A stretch of DNA of 64,000 nt from Collimonas humicola. GTDB lineage: Bacteria > Pseudomonadota > Gammaproteobacteria > Burkholderiales > Burkholderiaceae_D. Below are positions 1 through 11,477 of this stretch, piece by piece. The stretch is from assembly GCF_018304945.1 (NCBI RefSeq), contig NZ_JAGQEE010000001.1, positions 310,001-374,000 on the forward strand. The letters run 5' to 3'. The notes below the pieces were generated by a model. The model was not told the origin of the DNA and did no database searches. It worked only from the letters and a program-made list of their open reading frames with translations. Each line of letters begins with the position of its first letter. Position 1 is the first letter of the stretch. Made by a program: the position numbers and the translations under genes.

Positions 1-1
1 C

Positions 2-3000
2 AGCCTGAGTAATCGCGGCAGCACCATCAGCGGCAATGACGTCGTGCTGAATGTGCAGAGTCTGAATAACGGCCGTTCCGACACCATCATCACCTCCAAG
101 ACCGCCACTTCGGTCAACCAGGGCGAACTCAACAGTTTCATGACGCAGTTGAATGCGCTGGGCACCAGCATCGTCGGCCAGCACGATGCGCCGTGCCCGG
201 GCGAGGCGCAGGGCGGTTGCACCTCGACCGTCTTGCCGGCGACACTGACGCCGACGCCGACCGCTAGTGTTATCGCACCAAGCACCGGCGGCACTACCAC
301 GGCGCTGGGCGTGCGCGGCCAGATCGTAGCGAACCGGGACCTGAGCATCAGCGGCGGCAACCTGGTCAATGCCGGCAATATCGTCGCCGGCCGGGACGTC
401 ACCTTCAACGTGGCCGGCCTGACCAATCAGGGCGAGACCAGCTACAACGTGATTACGCAAGGCAGCCTCGTAGTAGCCAATCCGACCGGGCCATTCTCGA
501 CCAGCGACAATTTCAATCCGCTGTCCCAGAGCATCACCATCACGCAAGATCCGGCGACCATCGTGGCCGGGCGTAACCTGGCGATCACCGCGGGCAATCT
601 CACCAATAACAATGCCAACCTGGCGGCCCTGGGCAATGTCAGCATTACCAGCCCGGGTGTCGTCAGCAACCAATCAGGGACAATCCAGGCGACCAATGGC
701 GACGTCAGCATCAATGCAGCGACCTTGAATAACGGACGCAGCGGCGGCACCGTCGGCCTGCAATCGCGCCAGACCACGTTTGCGGGGCAAACCGTGGCTG
801 ACCTGAACCAGGATTTCTTCGGCGTGACGGAACAGGCGGAAACGACCCAGGCGGGCGTCATCAATGGCGCGCGCAATGTCACGATCAACAGCGCAACCTT
901 GAACAACAACGGCAGCCTGATCAATGCCGGACAAAACGCCAATATCACGGTCACCAGCGCACTGAACAACAATGCGGATGTACTGGCGGTCACCAGCTAC
1001 CACAGCCACGTCGAAAACCATTGCAGCCTGGGTTCGTGCGACCATGTGCGCGAGAACGATCCGGTCAACAACAATACGCCGAACCAGTCCAACAGCATCA
1101 TCCAGGCCGCCGGCAGCCTGAACGTCAACGGCCAGGGCGGCCAGTACGCCGCATTGCAAAACACTGGCGCCATCACTGGCTACCAGGTCAACCTGACCGG
1201 CAGCAACATCACCAACGGCTATACCAACCCGCAAGTCATGACGCCGGCGGGTTCTACCCCGAAAAACATCATTCCGCTGGGACCGATCGGCGTGCCGACT
1301 GCAGCGACCAATGCCCAGAATGGCGCTAACCAGGCCGCGGGGGGCGGCGGCGCTACAGGTCAAGTCAACGCCAATCCGAATGTGGGGCCACAGGCATTGA
1401 TACCGGATCAGATTGCCATTGCCAGCAACGGTAGCGGTGCCACCTCCATCGCGCCCGTCGGTAGCCAGGGTTTCGCGACCGCGCCGACCTCCACGGTCGG
1501 TAACGGCAATTTCCACTTTACCGCCGGCACGCCAGCAGGGCAGAGCGGACTGCCGACGCAGAGCAGCGCCAACGATCCGAAATACGTGATCACCAACCCG
1601 GCCAGCAATGTGCTGGGAGGCTTGACGCCGCAGGTGCTGCTGAACAATCTGCCGTCGGCATTGCAGCCGAACGGGAACATTCCGTTCTATTTCGATCCCT
1701 TTACTGAAGGCCAGCAGCTGCAACAGGCAGCGCTGGCGCAGACCGGCAACGCCAGTTTTGTGAGTGGCGTGCAGTGGGACAGCAAGAATCAGGTAAGCCT
1801 GGCCGACCAGCAAAAAGCGGTCTTGTACAGCAACGCGATCAACTACGCGACTGAGAACCATATCCAACTGGGCCAGGCATTGTCGCAGCAGCAGATCAAT
1901 GCGCTGAATGCGCCGATGCTGTGGTACGTCGAACAGACCGTGCCGGATCCGAGTTGCAAAGCAACAGGCACCTTCCAATGCGGCACCATCAACGCTTTGA
2001 TGCCGCAAGTGTATTTGCCGCAAGCCACGCAAGGCGCGCTGGCCGGCGGTGTGATCCAGGGTAATCAGGTCACCCTGACGGCGACCGGCACCGGCGACGC
2101 CGATCATCCGAATGGCACGGTCACCAATACCGGCTTCATCAGCGCCCAACAACTGATCATCAATGCGCAGCAGCTCAACAACGAGGCGCGCAACGCCGAT
2201 ATCGGCGTACAGACCTACCGTACCGACAAGCAGGGCTATACCAAGGTCACCGGCGATGAAGTCCAGCCGGGCGGTTTCCTGTCAGCCGTCAATTACCAGC
2301 TCAACGTCGATCGCGTCAACAGCATTAGCGGCCAGTTCCAGCAGGTTAATGCCGACGGTACTGTCAACCAAGCTGGCAGCCAGGCTGTGTTGAACAACCT
2401 GCAGGCGCAGCTGGGCAGCGATTTCACGCAAAGTACTGCGCAGAACCACATCCAGCAGGAATGGGTACAGACCAAGAAGGCTGATCCGACCACGCAGATT
2501 GTGATCATTGCCGCAGCGATTGCGTTGAGTATCGTCACCGGCGGTACTGCCGGTGTCGCTCTGGCCGGCGCACTGGGAGCAACAGGCGTTGCCGGTGCGG
2601 CAGTGGTGGCAGCGGTTGGAGCGATGGCGAGTAGCGCCTTTACTCAACTCGCCACGACTGGCAGCCTGAGTCTCGGAACCACTCTTGAGGCTGGTGCCGT
2701 TGGCGCTATTACTGCGGGTCTGACCCAAGGCATTACCTACGATGGCGGCACTTTAGGCGTCACCAATGACCTGAGCAATCCGAACAGCTTAGCTAATCTG
2801 GGCGGAGCGCAAAGCGTAGGAAATGGACTGACTGGTAGCTCCGTGACGCAAGCCGGTACTTCGACCGCGACGACACTCGGAACGCGTGTCGGTGCGGCCG
2901 TGGCCGACAGTGCCATTAGTGCCGGGGTACAGACCATCATCGAAGGCGGCAGCTTTGGGAATGCGTTCAAGAATAATTTAATCGGCGCTGCAGCTGCAGC

Positions 3001-4240
3001 TGGCGCGAATTTCATTGGCAGTCAAGCCCCGGCCTATTCACTCGCAAATGTTGGCGAGCATGCATTGCTGGGTTGCGCAGCTGCTGCCTTGGGCGGCAAT
3101 AGCTGTGCTTCCGGGGCGATTGGTGGTGCGACAAGTGCGTTGGTCGCGCCTATGATTCGGGATGGTCTTTATGGCACCGATGCCCTGCATTACGATAATG
3201 CTCTCAATAATGCAGCGGTGATAGCGCTTGCGACATTGGCTGGCGGTGGTGTAGCTAACGCCGTGGGACTAAACGCAACGGTGGCCGCGAATGCCGCGAC
3301 CAATGAGGCGATCAACAATTCGTTATCAGATCCGATTAAAAAAATCGTCAATGCAGGAAGAAATTGCACCGATCAGCAATGCTTGCGTGCAGCACAAGCT
3401 CAAGTTGAAAAAGCTTATCAGACGGCGAGTGCCAATGTTGCTGCTTCTTGCGGTGGCAGTAATGACGCTGCTTGTGAACAAGCTCAGCAAGATCGCATTG
3501 GGTTATTGAATGAGCGTGACCGTTTGCATGTGGTTATCTCAGTAACGTCCAATTGTGCAAGTCCCACTTGCGTGGCGGCGACAACGGCTGGCTCGTATGC
3601 CTTAGGCGCTGCTCTTGGCTACGTGGCTGGTAAAGTAGTTGGCGCTGCGGCTAACGCTATTAAGGGACTCTGGGGTACTGAGGTTGATGCTGTTGCTGCT
3701 GGGGCAAATGCGAGTGTAGGGGCAGGTGAAGGCGCAGCAGCGGGCGACGGTAGCCGCAGCCTATCTGTGACCTTCACTGACCCGGCAACGGGTGCCGCAG
3801 CTGTCAATCCAACAACCTCTGTATCGGGATCACAAATTAGCCGGTTGTCTTCTAGTACAACTGCTAGCGCAAGCGAAATACAAACTGCTGCGCAGTTGGA
3901 AAATGCAACGGGTAGCACCATAAAGATGATTGATCCGCCGCCTAGCACTCCCGGTACTCCAACACCGAAGAGTCCAGATTTTGTGTTTCAAACTGGGCCT
4001 AATGCCGGGCAAACTGGTGATTTTATGTTCACGGCTGACTCAACATCAGTACCGAGTATGAATAAGTACTTTGATCAAAATTGGGCAAAAACAATGAGCA
4101 GTTTGGATGCCCACCTTACTAAGGCCGATATTGTTGTTCTTGATTTCCGAAACCTGACTCCAACGAATCAACAAACGGTTAACAATTGGATTAATATGCT
4201 GACATCAACGCAGCGTGGGCAACTATTGATTGTGAAATAA
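2..4240 (+). CDS. CdiA/FhaB-type contact-dependent inhibition exoprotein, C-terminal part (5' truncated by window)
   Basis: The frame is open from base 2, so the true start lies upstream. About 1,410 residues are visible. The first ~780 are Asn/Gly/Thr-rich with recurring NxG, NNGS and AGRD-type units, as in the beta-helical stalk of filamentous haemagglutinins. A hydrophobic Ala/Gly-rich stretch from about residue 800 (near base 2450) resembles the DUF637 pretoxin region. Cys-pair segments (NCTDQQC, SCGGSNDAAC, NCASPTC) follow. The last ~110 residues form a distinct, less G+C-rich tip. It has a Glu (LENATG), PDF, GDF and a hydrophobic strand (KADIVVLDF), an arrangement like the PD-(D/E)XK nuclease toxins of Burkholderia CdiA. 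The family role is two-partner secretion and delivery of the tip into neighbouring cells. The nuclease assignment is inference. The next gene starts 2 bp after the stop, as expected for cdiI. Confidence 0.85.
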   Translation, partial: SLSNRGSTISGNDVVLNVQSLNNGRSDTIITSKTATSVNQGELNSFMTQLNALGTSIVGQHDAPCPGEAQGGCTSTVLPATLTPTPTASVIAPSTGGTTTALGVRGQIVANRDLSISGGNLVNAGNIVAGRDVTFNVAGLTNQGETSYNVITQGSLVVANPTGPFSTSDNFNPLSQSITITQDPATIVAGRNLAITAGNLTNNNANLAALGNVSITSPGVVSNQSGTIQATNGDVSINAATLNNGRSGGTVGLQSRQTTFAGQTVADLNQDFFGVTEQAETTQAGVINGARNVTINSATLNNNGSLINAGQNANITVTSALNNNADVLAVTSYHSHVENHCSLGSCDHVRENDPVNNNTPNQSNSIIQAAGSLNVNGQGGQYAALQNTGAITGYQVNLTGSNITNGYTNPQVMTPAGSTPKNIIPLGPIGVPTAATNAQNGANQAAGGGGATGQVNANPNVGPQALIPDQIAIASNGSGATSIAPVGSQGFATAPTSTVGNGNFHFTAGTPAGQSGLPTQSSANDPKYVITNPASNVLGGLTPQVLLNNLPSALQPNGNIPFYFDPFTEGQQLQQAALAQTGNASFVSGVQWDSKNQVSLADQQKAVLYSNAINYATENHIQLGQALSQQQINALNAPMLWYVEQTVPDPSCKATGTFQCGTINALMPQVYLPQATQGALAGGVIQGNQVTLTATGTGDADHPNGTVTNTGFISAQQLIINAQQLNNEARNADIGVQTYRTDKQGYTKVTGDEVQPGGFLSAVNYQLNVDRVNSISGQFQQVNADGTVNQAGSQAVLNNLQAQLGSDFTQSTAQNHIQQEWVQTKKADPTTQIVIIAAAIALSIVTGGTAGVALAGALGATGVAGAAVVAAVGAMASSAFTQLATTGSLSLGTTLEAGAVGAITAGLTQGITYDGGTLGVTNDLSNPNSLANLGGAQSVGNGLTGSSVTQAGTSTATTLGTRVGAAVADSAISAGVQTIIEGGSFGNAFKNNLIGAAAAAGANFIGSQAPAYSLANVGEHALLGCAAAALGGNSCASGAIGGATSALVAPMIRDGLYGTDALHYDNALNNAAVIALATLAGGGVANAVGLNATVAANAATNEAINNSLSDPIKKIVNAGRNCTDQQCLRAAQAQVEKAYQTASANVAASCGGSNDAACEQAQQDRIGLLNERDRLHVVISVTSNCASPTCVAATTAGSYALGAALGYVAGKVVGAAANAIKGLWGTEVDAVAAGANASVGAGEGAAAGDGSRSLSVTFTDPATGAAAVNPTTSVSGSQISRLSSSTTASASEIQTAAQLENATGSTIKMIDPPPSTPGTPTPKSPDFVFQTGPNAGQTGDFMFTADSTSVPSMNKYFDQNWAKTMSSLDAHLTKADIVVLDFRNLTPTNQQTVNNWINMLTSTQRGQLLIVK

Positions 4241-4242
4241 GC

Positions 4243-4668
4243 ATGGGTAAACATTTGTGGATCAGCTCGGATGCAACCATTGTGTTTGAAGACAGGTCAT
4301 GGATAACTACGTCAATAGTTTTCAACAACATTTTTAGTCGGGTCGAAGCATTCTTTGTGCCATCAGAGTTGGCATGCAGGGAGGCGTGTTACTTCGACTG
4401 GGGCATGGATGGCATCGAGTTGAGCTACGTGGATAAAGAGTGCTTCAACATTTTTTATCTTCGCTGTAAACAGGCATTGATACATTACCCAGATAAAGAA
4501 ATGTTGGCATGGTTGGAGCGATTTCCGGATCAGCCTGAAAAACGGGATGGCTATATCAACGGAATTACCTTTGAATGGGAAGAAATTCTCAAACGGCTTG
4601 AACTTGACAAGCGTTACGACGCAGCTTGGATAGAGGGCTACCGAAGCAAGCGTGGAGAAGTTGATTGA
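4243..4668 (+). CDS. Putative CdiI-type immunity protein
   Basis: This 141-residue soluble acidic protein starts 2 bp after the stop of the upstream toxin-bearing exoprotein on the same strand. That is the standard position of a cdiI gene. It has no signal peptide or membrane segment and is rich in Trp, Tyr, Asp and Glu (for example WLERF, FEWEEI). The base composition is more A+T-rich than the flanking chromosome, as is usual for exchangeable toxin/immunity tips. I do not recognise a named immunity family in the sequence. Function is inferred from position: it should bind the cognate C-terminal toxin in the cytoplasm and block autoinhibition. A tRNA gene follows, so no second 'orphan' toxin cassette is present downstream. 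Confidence 0.7.
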   Translation: MGKHLWISSDATIVFEDRSWITTSIVFNNIFSRVEAFFVPSELACREACYFDWGMDGIELSYVDKECFNIFYLRCKQALIHYPDKEMLAWLERFPDQPEKRDGYINGITFEWEEILKRLELDKRYDAAWIEGYRSKRGEVD

Positions 4669-4784
4669 CGGCATTGATGTCCTACTGAGCATGGAAGCCA
4701 GGGTCAGATACCGTTTTGAATAGTAAGCCCCTCGACCCAAATTATTTGGTTCTTCACTGATTAGCGGGAAGTAACGTAGAAATG

Positions 4785-4810
4785 AAAAAGGCCAATCCGA
4801 AGATTGGCCT
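4785..4810 (-). terminator. Rho-independent terminator of tRNA-Pro
   Basis: A perfect 9-bp stem (AGGCCAATC / GATTGGCCT) encloses a TTCG loop when read on the minus strand and is followed by TTTTT. It sits 17 bp beyond the 3' end of the tRNA-Pro gene. It may also end convergent transcription from the immunity gene. Confidence 0.88.
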
Positions 4811-4826
4811 AAGTCATTGATTCAAT

Positions 4827-4903
4827 TGGTCGGGGCGAGAAGATTCGAACTTCCGACCCCTTGCACCCCATGCAAGTACGCTACCAGGCTGCGCTACGCC
4901 CCG
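4827..4903 (-). tRNA. tRNA-Pro (anticodon GGG)
   Basis: The reverse complement folds into a complete cloverleaf. The acceptor stem CGGGGCG pairs with CGCCCCG, the discriminator is A and the CCA is encoded. The anticodon stem CTTGC/GCAAG encloses the loop ATGGGGT, so the anticodon is GGG. The T loop is TTCGAAT. At 77 nt with CCA the length is normal. A TATAAT box lies just upstream on the minus strand and a strong terminator lies downstream, so it is a monocistronic tRNA gene. Confidence 0.97.
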
Positions 4904-4914
4904 ACAAGCCTGTT

Positions 4915-4945
4915 ATTATATCAGGCCTAGTTGCTTTGTTCCCAA
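4915..4945 (-). promoter_or_regulatory. Sigma-70 promoter of tRNA-Pro
   Basis: On the minus strand a perfect TATAAT (4915-4920) lies 11 bp before the first base of the tRNA. The best -35 candidate, TTGGGA (4940-4945), gives a long 19-bp spacer, so the -10 is clear and the -35 is tentative. Confidence 0.6.
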
Positions 4946-5070
4946 CGGAATGCAAAGAATCTAAAATTTTTTTCCACCGATTATCCTGCCTGTGTTGCCG
5001 CCGATCCTTGCGCCATTGTTCAGCTTGATTGGCCGGCGCATTTTGCTGATGATCCTCATCCAATAATCTT

Positions 5071-6192
5071 ATGTCAATAAAAATTAGCCAGCAGTTCGAC
5101 GCCGCCGCAATTGAAGTCGTGCGCGCGGATAGTCCTCAGCAGATTGAATTGAAAATCCGCAGCGATTCGCATGCCGATTTCACGCAGTGGTTTTATTTCC
5201 GCCTGCAGGGTGCGCGGGATGAGGATTGCAGCATCCGTTTCCTGAACGCCGGCGCCACGACCTATCCGAAGGGATGGGAAAATTACGAGGCGGTAGCCAG
5301 CTACGATAGGGAAAACTGGTTCCGCGTGCCGACCAGCTTTGACGGCCAGGTCATGACCATCAGTCATACGCCGGATTACGACAGCGTCTACTACGCTTAC
5401 TTCGAGCCGTATTCGTGGGAGCGTCATTTGGCGTTGCTGGGGCAGGCTGAGCAATCGCCATTGGCGCGCGTGCTTGATATCGGCAGCACGGTCGATGGCC
5501 GCGACATGAATGTGCTGGTGATCGGCAATCCCGAGGCTGCCAAGAAGGTCTGGGTCATCGCTCGCCAGCATCCGGGTGAAACCATGGCGGAGTGGTTCGT
5601 CGAAGGTATGGTCGACGCCTTGCTGGACAGCGCCAATCCGCTCGCCACCAAAGTCTTGCAGCACGCGGTGTTCTACATCGTGCCGAACATGAACCCGGAC
5701 GGCTCGGTGCGCGGCAATCTGCGCACCAATGCGGCAGGCGCCAACCTGAACCGTGAATGGATGACGCCGTCGCTGGAGCGCAGCCCGGAAGTGTTTGCGG
5801 TGAAAAACAAGATCCACGAAATCGGCTGCGATCTGTTCCTCGATGTGCACGGCGATGAAGCTTTGCCGTACATCTTCGTGGCCGGTTCGGAAATGTTGGA
5901 AGATTTCAGTCCGCAGCAGGCGCAGGAGCAGCAGAAGTTCATCGACGACTTCCAGCGCGCCAGCCCGGATTTCCAGACCGAGTTCGGCTATGCCGCGAGC
6001 AAGTACAGCAGCGATGTGCTGACCTTGGCGTCCAAGTATATCGGCCATACTTTCAAGTGCGTTTCGCTGACGCTGGAGCTGCCGTTCAAGGACAATGCCA
6101 ATCTGCCGGATGCGCAGGTGGGTTGGGACGGCGCGCGCAGCGCCCGGCTCGGCGAGGTGGTGCTGCAGCCGATCTTGCGTGCGTTTGAATAA
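5071..6192 (+). CDS. M14-family zinc carboxypeptidase (cytosolic carboxypeptidase-like)
   Basis: This 373-residue protein has an N-terminal beta-rich domain (about 1-120) followed by an M14 peptidase domain. The zinc ligands are visible as His167 and Glu170 in RQHPGE and His260 in DVHGDE. The substrate-binding segments NMNPDGS (206-212) and ANLNREW are present, and the C-terminal catalytic Glu lies in LTLELPF. This layout matches the cytosolic carboxypeptidase (CCP/Nna1-like) subgroup of M14. No signal peptide is seen, so action is cytoplasmic. Bacterial members are common in proteobacteria, but their substrates are not settled. A short hairpin follows the stop, suggesting a single-gene unit. 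Confidence 0.9.
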   Translation: MSIKISQQFDAAAIEVVRADSPQQIELKIRSDSHADFTQWFYFRLQGARDEDCSIRFLNAGATTYPKGWENYEAVASYDRENWFRVPTSFDGQVMTISHTPDYDSVYYAYFEPYSWERHLALLGQAEQSPLARVLDIGSTVDGRDMNVLVIGNPEAAKKVWVIARQHPGETMAEWFVEGMVDALLDSANPLATKVLQHAVFYIVPNMNPDGSVRGNLRTNAAGANLNREWMTPSLERSPEVFAVKNKIHEIGCDLFLDVHGDEALPYIFVAGSEMLEDFSPQQAQEQQKFIDDFQRASPDFQTEFGYAASKYSSDVLTLASKYIGHTFKCVSLTLELPFKDNANLPDAQVGWDGARSARLGEVVLQPILRAFE

Positions 6193-6205
6193 TCATGCGG
6201 TAATG

Positions 6206-6230
6206 AACGGCAGCCGAGGCTGCCGTTTCC
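6206..6230 (+). terminator. Putative terminator after the M14 peptidase gene
   Basis: AACGGCAGCC pairs with GGCTGCCGTT around a very short loop (effectively a CGAG tetraloop), followed by only three T. The stem is strong and the T-tract weak. Confidence 0.55.
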
Positions 6231-6273
6231 ATGATGCTGGTGCAATACGGTCCAAGAAGGCATTGTTTTTTCG

Positions 6274-7002
6274 ATGACGCAAAACATCTATGACGATCCG
6301 GCCTTCTTTGAAGGTTATAGCCGGCTTGGACGTTCGGTTCAGGGCTTGGCAGGCGCGCCTGAGTGGCCGGCGTTGCAGGCGATGCTGCCGCCGTTGCGCG
6401 GCAAGAGAGTGGTTGATCTCGGTTGTGGTTATGGCTGGTTTTGCCGCTGGGCGGCCGAGCAGGGCGCCGCACGGGTTGTCGGTCTCGATGTTTCCGAAAA
6501 AATGCTGGAGCGCGCAGTCGCCACCACGGCCGATGCCGCCGTCAGTTACGCGCGCGCCGACCTGGAGCAGCTGGAGCTGGCGGAAGCCGGCTTCGATCTG
6601 GTCTACAGTTCACTCACGCTGCATTACATTGTCGACCTGGCGGGTTTGCTGGCCGCTGCCTACCGTGCGCTGACGCCAGGCGGCAGGCTGGTGTTCTCCA
6701 TCGAACATCCGATCTACATGGCGTCGACACATCCGGGCTGGGTGGCCGATGCGCAGGGACGCAAGACCTGGCCGATCGACAGCTATCAGATCGAGGGGCC
6801 GCGCAGCACCAATTGGCTGGCCGAGGGCGTGATCAAGCAGCATCGCACCATCGGTACCTTGCTCAATCTGCTGATCGCTGCCGGTTTCACCATCAGCCAT
6901 GTCGAGGAGTGGGGGCCGAACGCTGAACAGCTGTTGGCGCGGCCGGAGCTGGAGGAGGAGCGCGACCGTCCGATGATGTTGCTGGTGGCGGCGCAGCGCT
7001 GA
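6274..7002 (+). CDS. Class I SAM-dependent methyltransferase
   Basis: This 242-residue Rossmann-fold methyltransferase has motif I VVDLGCGYGW at about residues 46-55. The acidic residue after strand 2 is in VVGLDVSEKM, motif II-like segments are in YARADLEQL, and the post-motif is FDLVYSSLTLHYI. This is the Methyltransf_11/25 type common in small-molecule and ubiquinone-like methyltransferases. The ligand cannot be read from the sequence. It stands alone: 81 bp after the M14 peptidase gene and convergent with the DUF2863 gene. Specific substrate names would be guesses. Confidence 0.85.
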   Translation: MTQNIYDDPAFFEGYSRLGRSVQGLAGAPEWPALQAMLPPLRGKRVVDLGCGYGWFCRWAAEQGAARVVGLDVSEKMLERAVATTADAAVSYARADLEQLELAEAGFDLVYSSLTLHYIVDLAGLLAAAYRALTPGGRLVFSIEHPIYMASTHPGWVADAQGRKTWPIDSYQIEGPRSTNWLAEGVIKQHRTIGTLLNLLIAAGFTISHVEEWGPNAEQLLARPELEEERDRPMMLLVAAQR

Positions 7003-7041
7003 ATTCGCGCTTTTTTCGGCATGCGCTCCGTGGCCGCTAAG

Positions 7042-7096
7042 TGGGGTCGGAGTGAAGTTTCTGCAAAAAGCGCGCAGAAAGTTCACTCCGACCCCA
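7042..7096. repeat. Long inverted repeat (REP-like palindrome)
   Basis: Two 23-nt arms, 7042-7064 and 7074-7096, are reverse complements except for one central mismatch and are separated by 9 nt. The outer part reads TGGGGTCGGAGTGAA. It lies between convergent genes, a typical place for REP-like elements, and could also act as a bidirectional terminator. No open reading frame is associated. Confidence 0.75.
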
Positions 7097-7134
7097 GTTA
7101 GCTACGTATATGAAGCGCGACGAAAACCGAAAGC

Positions 7135-8388
7135 TTAATGAAAATGCGCCGACCCGCTTGGCGTATCTTCCGGCGTCTCAGGGTGCACCAGATCGCCTTC
7201 GCGGTCGGGATAGAAGGGCGTGCCGCAGTCGTCGCAGAATTCCATTGCAAACAGATCGGTATGGCGCTGGATATCGTCGATGCCGCATTCGCGCAGCAGG
7301 CTCAGGATCTGTTCCAGCGGGGTTTCCGGTTCTGCCGCCGCTTCAATGCTGTCGCTGGAGCGGCTGATGATTTCCTCATTGGCTTCTTCCGGGCCGTACA
7401 GCGGCCACACTACTCCATAGATGATCTCGTTGGTCTGGCCGAGCGAGAAGCCGATGCGGTATTCATCCACGCGGCCGCTTTCCGGCTGCTCGCTGAAACG
7501 GCCGATGCTGGCGTGCAGGTCCTTGGAGGCGATGTCCAGCGTGTGCGACAGATAGTAGCTGGCGGCGCGCAGCGAGGCGGGGCGGATTTGCAGATCGGCT
7601 TCGCGGCAGGCGGCGTAGTAGGCCTCGGGAAGCAGCAGCTGGACGCCGCAGCCCGGCAGCAGGCGCGTCATATTGGGCGTTACCTGCTTGCGCCATTGTT
7701 CCAGCGCCAGTTCCTTGTCAGCGGCGATGTGGCCGGCTTGTCCGCGTGTCATCTGCCAGCGGAACAGCGGCATGCCGCTTGGCACCACCAGGGCCGCCAG
7801 CAGGTAGCGGGTATCGGCCAGGTAGGGCGCTGTCTGCGCCGGATTGGCCGGGCTGCGCACTGGCGCGGCGCTGAGCGCTGCATGCGACAACTGCTGCAGC
7901 AGGGCGAAGATGTCGGCATGGCTGCGCGGCAGCTGGTCGATGGCGTACAGCGAGGGCACGATGCCGGTCAGTACCTCGGGCGCCAGGATGTGGGCGTGCA
8001 GGTGGGCGCTGATGGCGGTCATGGTGTCAGCCGCAACCGGTCCCGAGCCGATCGAAAAGCGGGTCCATGCCAGCAGCGGAATGCCAATCAGCAGGCAATC
8101 GTACGGCTTGCCCTGGTAGTCGATGCTGCAGGATTCGCTGCAGGCTTCGACCACGTCCATCAGGGCGTCGTAAGCGTCGGGCTGGGCCGGGAACAGCTGT
8201 TCCAGGGCGCTGTCGATGGGTTCCTGGTGCTGGGCTTTGAAATGCTTGTTGAGCAACACTTCAATCTCGCGCTCCCATGCGCGCTCCTCAAGGCGGCTGG
8301 AGGCTTGAATCAATGCTTGCGCCAGCTCGGCCAGGCGATGGCTGTCGGCGGAAAATTTACGGGAAGGTTTTTTTGACGGACGGCGCAT
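7135..8388 (-). CDS. DUF2863 family protein
   Basis: I start it at the ATG giving MRRPSKKPSR (417 residues); a start 27 bp upstream is also possible. The protein is soluble, without signal peptide or membrane spans. It has a basic N-terminus and an acidic C-terminal region containing a CDDCG pair of cysteines (EFCDDCGTPFYPD) that could bind metal. The overall sequence resembles DUF2863, a family found mainly in Burkholderiales and of unknown function. It is transcribed alone toward the REP-like palindrome. The upstream gap contains its promoter, but no convincing boxes were picked out. Confidence 0.75.
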   Translation of the reverse strand: MRRPSKKPSRKFSADSHRLAELAQALIQASSRLEERAWEREIEVLLNKHFKAQHQEPIDSALEQLFPAQPDAYDALMDVVEACSESCSIDYQGKPYDCLLIGIPLLAWTRFSIGSGPVAADTMTAISAHLHAHILAPEVLTGIVPSLYAIDQLPRSHADIFALLQQLSHAALSAAPVRSPANPAQTAPYLADTRYLLAALVVPSGMPLFRWQMTRGQAGHIAADKELALEQWRKQVTPNMTRLLPGCGVQLLLPEAYYAACREADLQIRPASLRAASYYLSHTLDIASKDLHASIGRFSEQPESGRVDEYRIGFSLGQTNEIIYGVVWPLYGPEEANEEIISRSSDSIEAAAEPETPLEQILSLLRECGIDDIQRHTDLFAMEFCDDCGTPFYPDREGDLVHPETPEDTPSGSAHFH

Positions 8389-8740
8389 AGTGATTAAAGT
8401 AAGGGCTGACAACATATGGTCAATGTCTTACTGCGCGACCGTAGCGGATGCTCGCATCCAATGCCCGGCAACCGAGATGCTCACATATTCTTTACGAACA
8501 TGCTCCGCTGTTCTGCGCTGCCTTCTGGCCTACGACCGTTTGCTGTGAGTTTTTCTGGGACTCAGAGGCAGGAAGACTGCAAGATTCTATTGTAGTGGAT
8601 TTAATTGGTTATGGAATAAAACTGTTTCAAGGCGGCCAGGCAGGCGATGCGGGTTGCAGAAACGACAAACGCCGGCAATGCCGGCGTTTGTCATTCAGGC
8701 AAACTGCTGCCTGCTATTGTTTCTCGCTATCTGCTGTTGC
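8389..8740. other. Intergenic region between acnA end and DUF2863 start
   Basis: This 352-bp stretch has no supportable gene. It contains the hairpin downstream of acnA, a small GGATG-CTCG-CATCC stem near 8440, and presumably the DUF2863 promoter. Nothing else stands out. Confidence 0.6.
8664..8692 (-). terminator. Hairpin downstream of acnA
   Basis: A perfect 13-bp stem, GACAAACGCCGGC / GCCGGCGTTTGTC, has a 3-nt loop and lies 49 bp past the acnA stop. On the minus strand the following bases are only moderately T-rich (GTTTC), so termination is likely but not certain. Confidence 0.7.
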
Positions 8741-11452
<2,712 letters not shown>

Positions 11453-11477
11453 GATATCTCCTGAGATTTCAACTAAA

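Noticed and set aside
674-2152. Long minus-strand reading frame inside the exoprotein gene
   Set aside because: It lies fully antisense to a clearly coding, repeat-rich frame. Its translation has no family-like motifs and is an Arg/Gly/Val-rich shadow typical of G+C-rich DNA.
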